The notes: generated from the sequence alone by a model not told the origin. A stretch of 64,000 bases of DNA from an uncultured Collinsella sp. (GCA_900544865.1 UQXA01000005.1:1-64000), one strand, 5' to 3'. Shown: positions 26,773-36,302, counted from the stretch's first letter. Translations and numbers: made by a program.

Positions 26773-29400
26773 ATGAGAATCGATAAGCTAGCAATGACGT
26801 CGCGCGAGGCGTTGCAGACCGCCATGAGCACGGCTGCCGACGCGCAGGCCGGCGCGGTGGAGCCGATTCACCTGCTGTCCGCCTTACTCGGTGCCGGCGA
26901 GCGCAATATCTCCGTGATCATCGAGCGCATCGGTGCCGACCCGGCCCAGCTCGCGCGTTCCACGCAGGATGCCATCGACCACGCGCCCAAGGTTTCGGGC
27001 GAGGGTCAGCAGATGGGCCTGTCCAACGAGCTCGTTCGCGTCATCGAAAAGGCCGAGAAGAAGGCCACCAAGATGGGCGACAGCTTTGTGGTGACCGAGC
27101 ATCTGCTGATGGCACTTGCCGAGGACAAGGGCGAGGCGGGCCGCGTGCTGCGCGACGCCGGCGTCACAAAGGAGCGCATCGAGCAGGTCTACGAGGAGCT
27201 GCGTGGCGATGACCGCGTGACGTCTGCCGAGGACAAGACCCAGTTTGAGGCGCTGGAGCAGTACGGACGCAACATCTGCGACCTTGCCCGCGCCGGCAAG
27301 CTCGACCCTGTCATCGGCCGTACCGACGAGATCCGTCGTACCATTCAGGTCCTGTCCCGCCGCACCAAGAACAACCCCGTGCTCATTGGCGAGCCGGGCG
27401 TCGGCAAGACGGCCATCGTCGAGGGCATCGCCCAGCGTATCGTGGCCGGCGACGTGCCGAGCACACTGCGCGACCGCGACCTTATCGAGCTTGACATGAG
27501 CGCGCTAGTCGCCGGCGCCAAGTACCGCGGCGAGTTCGAGGACCGCTTGAAGGCCGTGCTCAAAGAGGTGCAGAAGTCCGAAGGTAAGGTCATTCTGTTC
27601 ATCGATGAGCTCCACACCATCGTGGGCGCGGGTGCCACCGAGGGCTCCATGGACGCCGGCAACATTCTCAAGCCGGCGCTTGCCCGTGGCGACTTGCACG
27701 CGATCGGCGCGACCACGCTCGACGAATACCGCAAGTACATCGAAAAGGATGCGGCGCTCGCGCGTCGTTTCCAGACCGTGATGGTGAGCGAGCCTACCGT
27801 CGAGGACACCATCTCGATCCTGCGTGGCCTCAAGGAGAAATACGAGATCTTCCACGGCGTGCACATCACCGATAGCGCGCTCGTGGCCGCTGCCGACCTC
27901 TCCGATCGCTATATCGCCGACCGCTTCCTGCCCGACAAGGCCATCGACCTGGTCGATGAGGCGGCAAGCCGCCTACGCATGGAGCTCGACAGCATGCCGG
28001 TCGAGATCGACGCCACCACGCGTCAGCTCACCCAGCTGCAGATCGAGGAGCAGGCGCTCATGAAGGAGACCGACGACGCCTCCAAGGAGCGCCTGGAAGC
28101 CCTGCGCCAGGAAATCGCCGAGGTCCAGGAAAAACTCAACGTGCAAAAGGCCGGCTGGCTCAACCAAAAGAACGCCATCGACCACGTGCAGGAGCTCAAG
28201 GGACAGCTCGACGAGGCCAAGAGCGAAGAGGAGCGTGCGACGCGCAACGGCGATTTGGGCCGTGCGTCCGAGCTGCGCTACTCCGTGATTCCGGGTCTGC
28301 AGCAGCAGATTCAGGATTCCGAGGCTGCGCTCGAGGCGCAAAAGCAGCAGGACGGCGAGGGCCTCAACGAGCAGGTGACCTCCGATGAAATCGCCGAGGT
28401 CGTGAGTGCCTGGACCGGCGTGCCCGTGTCCAAGATGATGCAGGGCGAGCTCGACAAGCTGAAGGGCTTGGAGGGCGAGCTGCATAAGCGTGTCATCGGC
28501 CAGGACGAGGCGGTCTCCGCTGTCGCCGCGGCCGTGCGTCGCAGCCGTGCGGGCCTCTCCGATCCGGACAAGCCCATTGGCAGCTTCTTCTTCCTGGGCC
28601 CCACCGGCGTGGGTAAGACCGAGCTCGCCAAGGCGCTGGCCGAGTGCCTGTTCGATGACGAGCGTGCGCTCGTGCGTATCGACATGTCCGAGTACATGGA
28701 GAAGTTCAGCGTCCAGCGTCTGATCGGTGCGCCCCCGGGATACGTGGGATACGACGAGGGCGGCCAGCTCACCGAGGCCGTGCGCCGTCGTCCGTATTCC
28801 GTGATCTTGCTCGACGAGATGGAGAAGGCTCACCCGGATGTCTTCAACGTGCTGCTGCAGGTGCTTGACGACGGCCGTCTGACCGACGGTCAGGGTCGCC
28901 AGGTATCCTTCAAGAACACGATCATCATCATGACGTCCAACGTGGGCTCCAAGGCCATCGCCGATCTGTCCGGTAAGGACGAGGAGGAGATGCGCCATCA
29001 GGTCGACGCTGCCATGGCTCAGACCTTCCGCCCCGAGTTCCTCAACCGTATCGACGATATCGTGGTGTTCCATCCGCTCGGCATGGCGCAGATCGAGAAG
29101 ATCGTCGACATCCAGCTCGCCGACGTCCGCGCGCGTCTGGCCAAGGAGCGCATGACGCTTGCCATCACCCCGGCGGCCAAGCAGATGCTCGCCGTGGGCG
29201 GCTTGGACCCGGTCTTTGGCGCCCGTCCGCTCAAGCGTCTGGTTCAGCGCGAGGTCGTGGATGCCATCGCCGCCGCTATCATCGACGGCACGGTGCGCGA
29301 GGGCGATCAGGTGACGGTCGATGCCGACAAGGACGGCGGCTTTACCGTCGTGTGCGACAACACGCCGGCGGCCACCTACGAGGTCCCCGACGCTGAGTAG
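26773..29400 (+). CDS. clpB: disaggregase ClpB (Hsp100)
   Basis: The 875-residue AAA+ chaperone that pulls proteins out of aggregates with DnaK. It has the N-terminal Clp repeat domain (1-150), first ATPase (GEPGVGKT, VILFIDELHT), a coiled-coil middle domain (about 405-530) and second ATPase (GPTGVGKTELAKAL, VILLDEMEKAHPDVFN, sensor region FRPEFLNRIDDIVVF). All Walker motifs are intact. GAGAGGTGATTCC precedes the ATG. It is single, with a terminator behind it and an upstream motif shared with dnaK. Confidence 0.98.
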   Translation: MRIDKLAMTSREALQTAMSTAADAQAGAVEPIHLLSALLGAGERNISVIIERIGADPAQLARSTQDAIDHAPKVSGEGQQMGLSNELVRVIEKAEKKATKMGDSFVVTEHLLMALAEDKGEAGRVLRDAGVTKERIEQVYEELRGDDRVTSAEDKTQFEALEQYGRNICDLARAGKLDPVIGRTDEIRRTIQVLSRRTKNNPVLIGEPGVGKTAIVEGIAQRIVAGDVPSTLRDRDLIELDMSALVAGAKYRGEFEDRLKAVLKEVQKSEGKVILFIDELHTIVGAGATEGSMDAGNILKPALARGDLHAIGATTLDEYRKYIEKDAALARRFQTVMVSEPTVEDTISILRGLKEKYEIFHGVHITDSALVAAADLSDRYIADRFLPDKAIDLVDEAASRLRMELDSMPVEIDATTRQLTQLQIEEQALMKETDDASKERLEALRQEIAEVQEKLNVQKAGWLNQKNAIDHVQELKGQLDEAKSEEERATRNGDLGRASELRYSVIPGLQQQIQDSEAALEAQKQQDGEGLNEQVTSDEIAEVVSAWTGVPVSKMMQGELDKLKGLEGELHKRVIGQDEAVSAVAAAVRRSRAGLSDPDKPIGSFFFLGPTGVGKTELAKALAECLFDDERALVRIDMSEYMEKFSVQRLIGAPPGYVGYDEGGQLTEAVRRRPYSVILLDEMEKAHPDVFNVLLQVLDDGRLTDGQGRQVSFKNTIIIMTSNVGSKAIADLSGKDEEEMRHQVDAAMAQTFRPEFLNRIDDIVVFHPLGMAQIEKIVDIQLADVRARLAKERMTLAITPAAKQMLAVGGLDPVFGARPLKRLVQREVVDAIAAAIIDGTVREGDQVTVDADKDGGFTVVCDNTPAATYEVPDAE

Positions 29401-29446
29401 ATTTTTGGGGCCGGCTTTAAAACCGCCCCTCATCGCAAAACGCCAA

Positions 29447-29481
29447 GGGCGGCGGATCCAATTGGGTCCGCCGCCCTTTTT
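29447..29481 (+). terminator. terminator of clpB
   Basis: GGGCGGCGGA and TCCGCCGCCC pair around a ten-base loop and are followed by TTTTT. Confidence 0.9.
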
Positions 29482-29533
29482 CGTGCGACAATCGATGATG
29501 TTGAGCATGAGTACATGGCAAGGAGATATGCAG

Positions 29534-29728
29534 ATGAACGTCGAGATCAAGACGAACACGCCGGCGACTAACGCCGCGTCCGCCGCACCAAAGCCCGCAC
29601 CGAAACCGGCGCCCAAGCCGTGCGACCCCTACATTCGTGCCGAGAACGAGGACGATGACGGTTACGACCCCTACAGCGACCGACGCCCCGAGCGTGAGCC
29701 GATGTTCGAAGCTGACCCGTGGCGCTGA
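29534..29728 (+). CDS. small proline-rich acidic protein
   Basis: A 64-residue protein with a good ribosome site (AAGGAG nine bases before ATG 29534; an ATG at 29528 is too close). It has an Ala/Pro/Lys repeat (APKPAPKPAPKP), then an acidic, tyrosine-containing tail (YIRAENEDDDGYDPYSDRRPEREP). It is likely unstructured. It lies just after the clpB terminator. The function is unknown; the length and bias make it easy to miss. Confidence 0.6.
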   Translation: MNVEIKTNTPATNAASAAPKPAPKPAPKPCDPYIRAENEDDDGYDPYSDRRPEREPMFEADPWR

Positions 29729-29752
29729 GTGCCACCCAAAAGGGCACCAATA

Positions 29753-29819
29753 AGTTGCGGTGAAATAGGAACTGTTTTGCGGTTTGACCAGCAAAAACAG
29801 TCCCTATTTCACCGCAACT
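29753..29819. repeat. AGTTGCGGTGAAATAG hairpin, copy 1
   Basis: Arms of 17 bases, AGTTGCGGTGAAATAGG and its complement, continue inward as AACTGTTTTGC / GCAAAAACAGT. A relative lies at 36824-36890. Both lie 25 bases or less behind a stop codon, which suggests terminator or 3'-end function. Confidence 0.75.
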
Positions 29820-29860
29820 GCGTTAGGGATGTGGGTGTTGGACGGCTGTCTTCGGCCCGG

Positions 29861-31354
29861 CTAGTCTTGGGCCTTGATGCTCGGCATCAGAATCTGGGAG
29901 AGGTAGTCGGTCTCGAGTTTGGTCGCGGTGTCTGCCTTGCCGTCTTTACCGACCAGGTCGTTTTTGATCTGGCTGTATGTGTAGCGGTTGCCGGTCGTGA
30001 GCTCGACAAGCTCAATTGCCGTATCCATGGGGTAGGTCGACACGGGGTTCTGCGTGCGCCCGTTGATGGTTTGCGGGATTACATACGGATAGACAGGACC
30101 GCTAGCATAGACGGTGTAGCCGTTGCCTAGGCTGACCGTGCCCAAAACTGTATCGCCGGCGTCGGGCGTAAAGGTCTCGCCGTCGCGCACGGCGACAAGC
30201 GTCACGATTGGCGTATTGGCGTCATCGCCCAGATAGATACACAGCGTGCTGCCGTTTTGCCAGGTAGCAACCTTACCGTACCACTCGACGGGGATATCGA
30301 GCTGATACAGATCCGTCGCCTTATGCCGAGCATCGGCATCGCGCGCGGCCTGCGCTTCGCTCGCGTTCACGGCGTTAGCGGCGGCATCACGGCGAGCGGT
30401 TGCTGCCTGCTGAAGTATCTTGGCGGCCGCGGTAGAGCTGCAACCGCCTTTCTCGGCATATTTGGCCGCGGCATCGATCTGGTCGTCGGTTACCGTGTCT
30501 GCCGAAGGTACCTTAAGCTTAAAGGATGCCTGAGCGCTCAGGTCCTGCCCGTCGCTCTTTATGCTGACCTGCGCCTTGGTGGCCGGCACGGTGTAAATGG
30601 TACCGTCGGCTGCGATGGGGGACCCAGCGATGGAGAGCGTATAGTCACCGGGCAGCAGCTTGATGCCGCGACCGTGCTCGTCAACGTAGAGTGTTTCGCT
30701 CACAGAAGAGCCGTCGGAGTCCTGGCCACTCACCTGCACGGGAATCTTTGAGCCGGTGGAGCAGTCGAGTCCCGCGACATGTACGCCAATTTGCACCGAC
30801 ATCATGGTATGGGCGTTTGCGGCAACCACGGCAGCCTGCTCTTGCTGATATCCGTTCCAGGCAGCATAGCCTGCGCCGCCGGCGACGAGCGCGACGGCCA
30901 CAACGCCGGCAACCATCAGGTTGCGGCGCTTGGGCGGCATCTTACGATGACGAACCTCGGCCTCATGTGCCGAGGGAACGGACGGCAGGGGAATATCGCC
31001 CATAGCGATGGTCTCGTCCACGGCAGGCGCGGAGCCTAAGCCAGGGAGCTCGCGGGTCAGCGAATCTTCGGCCGGCAAGCTGTCGAGCAAGATGGTTTCC
31101 TCGCTCGTGTCGGATTCGGGCTGGTCGTCGCCCTTGCTGTCGTCCTCTTCGGCTTCGGCTTCGGTTTCGTCAGGAGCGTCTTTGGCGTCGCCGTCTTCGT
31201 CCTCGGTGCCTTCGCGCGCTTCGCCCTGCGTGTCGACGGCCGAATCGCTAAACGAGAGCTCGTCTAGCGCGATCTGGTCAAGGCTCTCCAGAGCCTCGGC
31301 ACATGCTTCTGCATCCTGGGCCGCATCCTCGCGGCCACGCGTATCATCGCTCAT
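29861..31354 (-). CDS. single-pass membrane protein with acidic cytoplasmic tail
   Basis: A 497-residue protein. Residues 1-145 are strongly acidic and low in complexity; basic residues (MPPKRRN) precede one transmembrane segment (about 147-165), so the acidic part should be cytoplasmic. The outer part has beta-rich segments (VQIGVHVAGLDCSTGSKIPVQVSG, LLPGDYTLSIAGSPI) and a helical linker (AAKILQQAATARRDAAANAVNASEAQAARDA). Two ET-I motifs in the tail (SEETILLD, VDETIAMG) resemble FHA-binding threonine sites, which is speculation. The start at 31354 follows a GGGGG run; the family is not recognised. Confidence 0.8.
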   Translation of the reverse strand: MSDDTRGREDAAQDAEACAEALESLDQIALDELSFSDSAVDTQGEAREGTEDEDGDAKDAPDETEAEAEEDDSKGDDQPESDTSEETILLDSLPAEDSLTRELPGLGSAPAVDETIAMGDIPLPSVPSAHEAEVRHRKMPPKRRNLMVAGVVAVALVAGGAGYAAWNGYQQEQAAVVAANAHTMMSVQIGVHVAGLDCSTGSKIPVQVSGQDSDGSSVSETLYVDEHGRGIKLLPGDYTLSIAGSPIAADGTIYTVPATKAQVSIKSDGQDLSAQASFKLKVPSADTVTDDQIDAAAKYAEKGGCSSTAAAKILQQAATARRDAAANAVNASEAQAARDADARHKATDLYQLDIPVEWYGKVATWQNGSTLCIYLGDDANTPIVTLVAVRDGETFTPDAGDTVLGTVSLGNGYTVYASGPVYPYVIPQTINGRTQNPVSTYPMDTAIELVELTTGNRYTYSQIKNDLVGKDGKADTATKLETDYLSQILMPSIKAQD

Positions 31355-31479
31355 ATATCCCCCAATGCAATATCGGCTCAACACTGTACCCAAAAATGGA
31401 GCCATATAAAGCGCATGCGAAATATAAGATCCGATTTAACCCGAGCGCATCGTTCAGTCGCATCCTCGCGGCAGCAAAA

Positions 31480-31516
31480 AGTCCCCGGAACGCGAACGAA
31501 TCACATTCCGGGGGCT
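31480..31516 (-). terminator. terminator of the DUF5692-type gene
   Basis: On the minus strand AGCCCCCGGAA and TTCCGGGGACT pair, followed by TTTTT. It lies about 70 bases after the stop of the membrane protein gene. Confidence 0.8.
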
Positions 31517-31586
31517 CTGCAATGCGTTGAGTTGCGCGGAGCCGGTTATGCGGCTTCGTACCCAAGCGATGTTTGCGTCAGGCGCG

Positions 31587-32594
31587 TTACTCGGCGTGCG
31601 CGTAATCAACCTTGGCGCGGCGAGCGGTAGCCTTTTCCCAATCGCTGGTGCCCTCAAAGACATCCTGCTTGTAGGGATTGCGGCCGAGCTTCTTGGCGCG
31701 GTAGGCGATGTAGATGATCGCGGCGACGTTGGCGACCAGTGCGGCGACCGAGACCGCGGTGGCGGCGCCGGGGTCGAGCGTGGAGTGGGTCACAAAGATG
31801 GACTCCTCCTGGAAGTACGGGAACACCTGGGCAAACATGCACCAAATGGCCAGCGTAAAGGCGCGGTTCTGGATCCAGCCGCCCTTGTTCCAGATAAAGG
31901 CGGCGACGGTGGGCGCCAGCAGCAGCGCAAAGCCGCAGAACCAGGAGTGGGTGGGCAGGCAGTTGTAGGTGTAGCAGAAGTTCCAGATATCGTAGGCGAT
32001 GATGTAGACCCAGGTCATATCGGGCCACAGCATGTCGGTCTGATCCTCGGAGGCGTAGACGCTCCACCAACCGGTCATGCAGAAGATGTTGATGATACCG
32101 GCGATGCCGTTGAACACGTTGTTCCAGCCGGCCAGCTGCGTGGCACCTTCGGAGGTGACCCAGGTGGACTCGCCCAGGACAAAGAAGTGATAGGCACTCT
32201 CGAAGTCGGACACGACGGCGATCATGATGTTGATGGCGACGATCACAAACGGCCACGCACGGAACCAATGCGCCTTGCCGATCTTTCCCCACTGGTACTT
32301 AATGGCAATGAAGCCCCAGCAACCGGCCAGCGCAGCGTATACCTTGGCGTAGTGGAACCAGCTGTTCTGGTACACATGGGTGGGGTTGGTGAGCGCCCAC
32401 TCGGCACCCTGCGAAACGCCCACGGCGATGGCGACGCAGTAGATGGTCATGGCCAGCGGAGCCACGCCAAAGATGATTGCCGCGCCCAGCTTAGTGCGGC
32501 GGCCGACCTCGTTGAGCACGATGAGGCCAATAAAGACCATGGCCCAGCCGGCCCAGTGGATAAGGGTATCGCTACCCCAAACATCGAACAGCAT
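31587..32594 (-). CDS. polytopic membrane protein, DUF5692-like
   Basis: A 335-residue integral membrane protein with about nine hydrophobic segments and many tryptophans (WAGWAMVFIGLIVLNEVG; IYCVAIAVGVSQGAEWAL; VYIIAYDIWNFCYTYNCLPTHSWF). It resembles the DUF5692 family as I remember it; no transport or catalytic motif is clear. GGAGAG precedes the ATG. The TetR regulator lies 63 bases upstream on the same strand. The divergent redox gene beyond it suggests a shared inducible response. Confidence 0.75.
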   Translation of the reverse strand: MLFDVWGSDTLIHWAGWAMVFIGLIVLNEVGRRTKLGAAIIFGVAPLAMTIYCVAIAVGVSQGAEWALTNPTHVYQNSWFHYAKVYAALAGCWGFIAIKYQWGKIGKAHWFRAWPFVIVAINIMIAVVSDFESAYHFFVLGESTWVTSEGATQLAGWNNVFNGIAGIINIFCMTGWWSVYASEDQTDMLWPDMTWVYIIAYDIWNFCYTYNCLPTHSWFCGFALLLAPTVAAFIWNKGGWIQNRAFTLAIWCMFAQVFPYFQEESIFVTHSTLDPGAATAVSVAALVANVAAIIYIAYRAKKLGRNPYKQDVFEGTSDWEKATARRAKVDYAHAE

Positions 32595-32657
32595 GCTGCT
32601 CTCCTTTCACACGCCCGCGGCCCCTCTTCTGATCGCGGGCAGTTTGGCCAAATGTCG

Positions 32658-33320
32658 TCAGTTCTGGGGCATGCGCTCCGGATACTTGGCGGTATAGCCC
32701 TCGATGTGGAGTGTCGAGGCGATGATTTCCTTGACCGTCTCGTCGGGCACATCGGGGTGCGTGCGGATATACATCAAAAGACCCATGATGAGGGTGTAGA
32801 ACGTCTCGTAGACATGGTCGATGCGTAGCTCGTGATGGGCGACAAAGTCCACCACGGTGGTGTCGCAGATGTACTGAGCCACGCGTTGGACCACGTTGTG
32901 CAGAAAGCCGCCGTAGAGCGCGCCGCTGCTCGAGGTCAGGGTACTCGGCAGCTCGTGGCCGCTGGCGACCAGGCGCTTAAAGAGCGGGGCGACGGTGTCG
33001 AGCGCGCCCTCAATATCACCGACGATGCGGTTGGCATTCCACTGCTCGAGCTCGGAGATAAAACCGTCGATTGCCTCGTCCATAACAGCGGTGACAGCGG
33101 CGTCCATGTCAGCGAAGTAGTGGTAGAACAGCGAGCGCGTGCAGCCGGCTCGCTTGGTCACGGCCGAGACAGATAGATGCGACACGCCCAGCTCGGAGCT
33201 TACGGTGCGCACGGCATCGAGGATCTCGCGACGGCGTTCGTCACCCGTCAGTCGTTTTGCCGCGTTATCGGATGCGGGGACGGCATCGACCACAGAGGTA
33301 TCTGCTGTGTTGTTGCCCAT
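32658..33320 (-). CDS. TetR/AcrR family transcriptional regulator
   Basis: A 220-residue TetR-type regulator with a helix-turn-helix at about 30-75 (RREILDAVRTVSSELGVSHLSVSAVTKRAGCTRSLFYHYF) and an effector domain with a TetR_C-like pattern. The start at 33320 (MGNNTADT) has AAAGGCGG upstream; the ATG at 33338 lacks spacing. It is divergent from the FeS/flavin oxidoreductase; two identical-type palindromes lie between them. It likely represses both itself (with the downstream membrane protein) and the oxidoreductase until a ligand arrives. Confidence 0.92.
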   Translation of the reverse strand: MGNNTADTSVVDAVPASDNAAKRLTGDERRREILDAVRTVSSELGVSHLSVSAVTKRAGCTRSLFYHYFADMDAAVTAVMDEAIDGFISELEQWNANRIVGDIEGALDTVAPLFKRLVASGHELPSTLTSSSGALYGGFLHNVVQRVAQYICDTTVVDFVAHHELRIDHVYETFYTLIMGLLMYIRTHPDVPDETVKEIIASTLHIEGYTAKYPERMPQN

Positions 33321-33379
33321 GCGTTTGCCGCCTTTCATCCTCTTTTGCCTGACCGTTCGCCTAACAGTCTTGAATATTG

Positions 33380-33417
33380 TTGACGGTTCGTCAATACTAT
33401 TTTTGACACAATGTCAA
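33380..33417. promoter_or_regulatory. twin TetR operators
   Basis: Two 15-base palindromes of the form TTGAC-N5-GTCAA, TTGACGGTTCGTCAA (33380-33394) and TTGACACAATGTCAA (33403-33417), have centres 23 bases apart in the space between the divergent TetR and oxidoreductase genes. Confidence 0.8.
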
Positions 33418-33509
33418 CAATGGCGGGTGAACGGCATGGGGGCATGCCCGGCCTGCAAAAAAGAGGGGTGCTGCGGTCTCGCCGGGCTGTGGCAAGAGAA
33501 GGGACAACC

Positions 33510-36287
33510 ATGATTCTCAACGGACCGGGAATTAGCTACACCGAGCCCGATATCGGTTCGGAGTTCGTGCCGTCGCTGCCGGAGCATCCGCGCGAGGCCA
33601 TCGTCAAGCTGTGTGAGCACTGCACCAACCGTCTGCTGCATCGCGACGAGCTGCTGGGCTACGAGTACTGGTCGTTTGCCGAGGCCGCGACCGACGAGCA
33701 GGCCGAAGTGCTCTGCAAGATGAAGATGCGCCGTCCCTATACGCTGCCCGAGATGGTCAAGCTCACCGGCATGCCCGAGGCTGATATCGAGAAGATGCTC
33801 GACGACATGAGCTACACGGGTCTGCTCGAGTACAACTGGGAAAACCCCGAGCGCGCCAAGCAGTGGGTGCTGCCCATGCTGGTGCCGGGTTCTGCCGAGT
33901 TCCTCAACATGCGCGTGAGCCAGCTCGAGGAGCACCCGGTCTATGCCAAGTTCTTTGAGCAGGCGTCCAAGGGACCACTGTCCAAGGCCACGCCGATGGT
34001 GCCGCCCGGAGGCGCCGGTATCGGCATGCACGTCATTCCGGTCGAGAAGGCTATCGATGCTTCGAGCACCTCGGTGCCGATCGAGCATATCGAGCATTGG
34101 CTCGACAAATACGATGGCAAATATGCCGCCAGCACCTGCAGTTGCCGCGCGAGCCGTCGCGTGATGGGTGAGGGCTGCGCCGACGACCCGGCCGATTGGT
34201 GTATCGCCGTGGGCGATATGGCCGACTACGTGGTCGAAACCGATCGTGGCCATTACGTGACCCGCGACGAGGTTTACGACATCCTGCGCCAGGCCGAGGA
34301 CAACGGCTTTGTGCACCAGATCACCAACATCGACGGCGAGAACAAGATCTTCGCCATCTGCAACTGCAACGTCAACGTGTGCTACGCCCTGCGCACCTCG
34401 CAGCTGTTCAACACGCCCAACCTGTCGCGCTCGGCCTATGTCGCCAAGGTCGAGAAGGACAAGTGCGTGGCCTGCGGTCGCTGCGTTGAGGTGTGCCCGG
34501 CCGGTGCCGCCAAGCTGGGCCAGAAGCTCTGCAGCAAAAAGGCCGGCGGACAGGTGCCCGAGTATCCGCGCCAAGAGCTGCCCGATGCCACCAAGTGGGA
34601 CCACACCAAGTGGTCGCCCAACTACCGCAACGACAACCGCATCGAGACGCATGAGTCCGGCACCGCTCCCTGCAAGACGGCCTGCCCCGCGCATGTCGCC
34701 GTTCAGGGCTATTTGAAGCTCGCGGCTCAGGGTCGCTATGACGAGGCCCTAGCACTCATTAAGCGCGAGAACCCGCTGCCCGCTATCTGCGGCCGTGTGT
34801 GCAACCGCCGCTGTGAGGATGTCTGCACTCGCGGCCGTGTGGACGCCGCCGTGGCTATCGACGAGGTCAAGAAGTTCATCGCCCAGCGCGATCTGGATGC
34901 CGCGACCCGCTATGTCCCACCTGTGGTGACCCCGACGCGTGCCGGCGGCTTCGACCAGAAGATCGCCATCATCGGTGCCGGTCCGGCCGGCCTGTCCTGC
35001 GCTTTCTACCTGGCCGAGAAGGGCTACAAGCCTGTCGTGTTCGAGAAGAACGAGCGCCCGGGCGGTATGCTCACCTACGGTATTCCCAGCTTTAAGCTGC
35101 AGAAGGATGTTATCGAGGCCGAGGTCGAGATCATTCGCCTGATGGGTGCCGAGTTCCGCTATGGCGTGGAGGTCGGTCGCGATGTGACGCTCGACGAGCT
35201 GCGCGAGCAGGGCTTTAAGGCCTTCTACGTGGCTATTGGCTGCCAGGGTGGCCGCCTTGCCGGTATTCCGGGCGAGGATGCCGAGGACGTGACCGTGGCC
35301 GTCGATTTTTTGCGCGAGGTCAACAGCGGCAAGATCGACGCGCTACCCGGCCGCACCATCGTAGTGGGCGGCGGCAACGTGGCTATCGATGTGGCCCGCA
35401 ACGCCTGCCGTCTGGGCTCCGAGCATGTTGAGATGTTCTGCCTGGAGAGCGAGGCCCAGATGCCCGCCAGCGAGGAAGAGCGTCGCGAGGCCGTTGAGGA
35501 CGGCGCTCACATCAGCTGCGGCTGGGGTCCCAAGGAGGTTCACCTGGACGAGTCCGGCCGTGTGTGCGGTATCACCTTCAAGCGCTGCACGCGTGTCTTT
35601 GACGACGAGGGCCGGTTTGCGCCCGAGTACGACGAGAACGATCTGCGCCGTGTCGATGCCGACCGTGTCGTCATGTCGATTGGCCAGTCCATTGTGTGGG
35701 GCGACCTGCTGGCTGGCTCCAAGGTGGAGCTTGGCCGCGGCCAGGGTGCTCTTGCCGATCCCCAGACCTATCAGACCGCTGAGCCCGACATCTTTGTGGG
35801 CGGCGATGTCTATACTGGCCCCAGCTTCGCCATCGATGCCATCGCCGCCGGCCACGAGGCCGCCGTGTCCATCCATCGCTTTGTGCAGCCGGGCTCCACG
35901 CTCACCATCGGCCGCAACCAGCGCCGCTACACCGCGCTCGACCGCGACGATGTCGTGATCGAGAGCTATGACAACGCGAGCCGCGAGGTGGCGCATGTTA
36001 ACCGCGACCGCGAGAAGGCTGCGCCCTTTAGCGAGTACGTCGAGACCTTTACCGAAGAGCAGATGCGCGCCGAGACCGCCCGTTGCCTGGGTTGCGGTGC
36101 CTCGATCGTCGACCCCAACAAGTGCATCGGCTGCGGCCTGTGCACCACCAAGTGCGCGTTCGACGCCATCCATCTGGATCGCGATCGCCCCGAGTGCTCC
36201 ACGATGGTCAAATACGAGCAAAAGCTCCCCAGCCTGGGTAAGTACGCTTTGAAACGCGCAATCAAAATCAAGTTCGGTCGTAAATAG
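33510..36287 (+). CDS. FeS/flavin pyridine-nucleotide oxidoreductase, GltD-like, multidomain
   Basis: A 925-residue redox protein. Residues 1-300 hold a winged-helix-like segment and cysteine groups (CEHC, CSCR, CNCNVNVC). A [4Fe-4S] motif CVACGRCVEVCP lies at 319-330. The central part resembles glutamate synthase small subunit / NfnB-type enzymes: CKTACPAH and CGRVCNRRCEDVC, then an FAD site KIAIIGAGPAGLSCAFYLAE and an NADPH site TIVVGGGNVAIDVARNA. A C-terminal ferredoxin (CLGCGAS, CIGCGLCTTKCAF) follows. It probably moves electrons between a pyridine nucleotide and ferredoxin. The start at 33510 has GAGAAGGGA upstream. It is controlled by the twin TetR operators and followed by hypA. Confidence 0.88.
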   Translation: MILNGPGISYTEPDIGSEFVPSLPEHPREAIVKLCEHCTNRLLHRDELLGYEYWSFAEAATDEQAEVLCKMKMRRPYTLPEMVKLTGMPEADIEKMLDDMSYTGLLEYNWENPERAKQWVLPMLVPGSAEFLNMRVSQLEEHPVYAKFFEQASKGPLSKATPMVPPGGAGIGMHVIPVEKAIDASSTSVPIEHIEHWLDKYDGKYAASTCSCRASRRVMGEGCADDPADWCIAVGDMADYVVETDRGHYVTRDEVYDILRQAEDNGFVHQITNIDGENKIFAICNCNVNVCYALRTSQLFNTPNLSRSAYVAKVEKDKCVACGRCVEVCPAGAAKLGQKLCSKKAGGQVPEYPRQELPDATKWDHTKWSPNYRNDNRIETHESGTAPCKTACPAHVAVQGYLKLAAQGRYDEALALIKRENPLPAICGRVCNRRCEDVCTRGRVDAAVAIDEVKKFIAQRDLDAATRYVPPVVTPTRAGGFDQKIAIIGAGPAGLSCAFYLAEKGYKPVVFEKNERPGGMLTYGIPSFKLQKDVIEAEVEIIRLMGAEFRYGVEVGRDVTLDELREQGFKAFYVAIGCQGGRLAGIPGEDAEDVTVAVDFLREVNSGKIDALPGRTIVVGGGNVAIDVARNACRLGSEHVEMFCLESEAQMPASEEERREAVEDGAHISCGWGPKEVHLDESGRVCGITFKRCTRVFDDEGRFAPEYDENDLRRVDADRVVMSIGQSIVWGDLLAGSKVELGRGQGALADPQTYQTAEPDIFVGGDVYTGPSFAIDAIAAGHEAAVSIHRFVQPGSTLTIGRNQRRYTALDRDDVVIESYDNASREVAHVNRDREKAAPFSEYVETFTEEQMRAETARCLGCGASIVDPNKCIGCGLCTTKCAFDAIHLDRDRPECSTMVKYEQKLPSLGKYALKRAIKIKFGRK

Positions 36288-36302
36288 GTAACCATGGCGG
36301 GT

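Noticed and set aside
27973..29616. Long minus-strand frame opposite clpB
   Set aside because: Antisense shadow; clpB motifs are intact on the plus strand.
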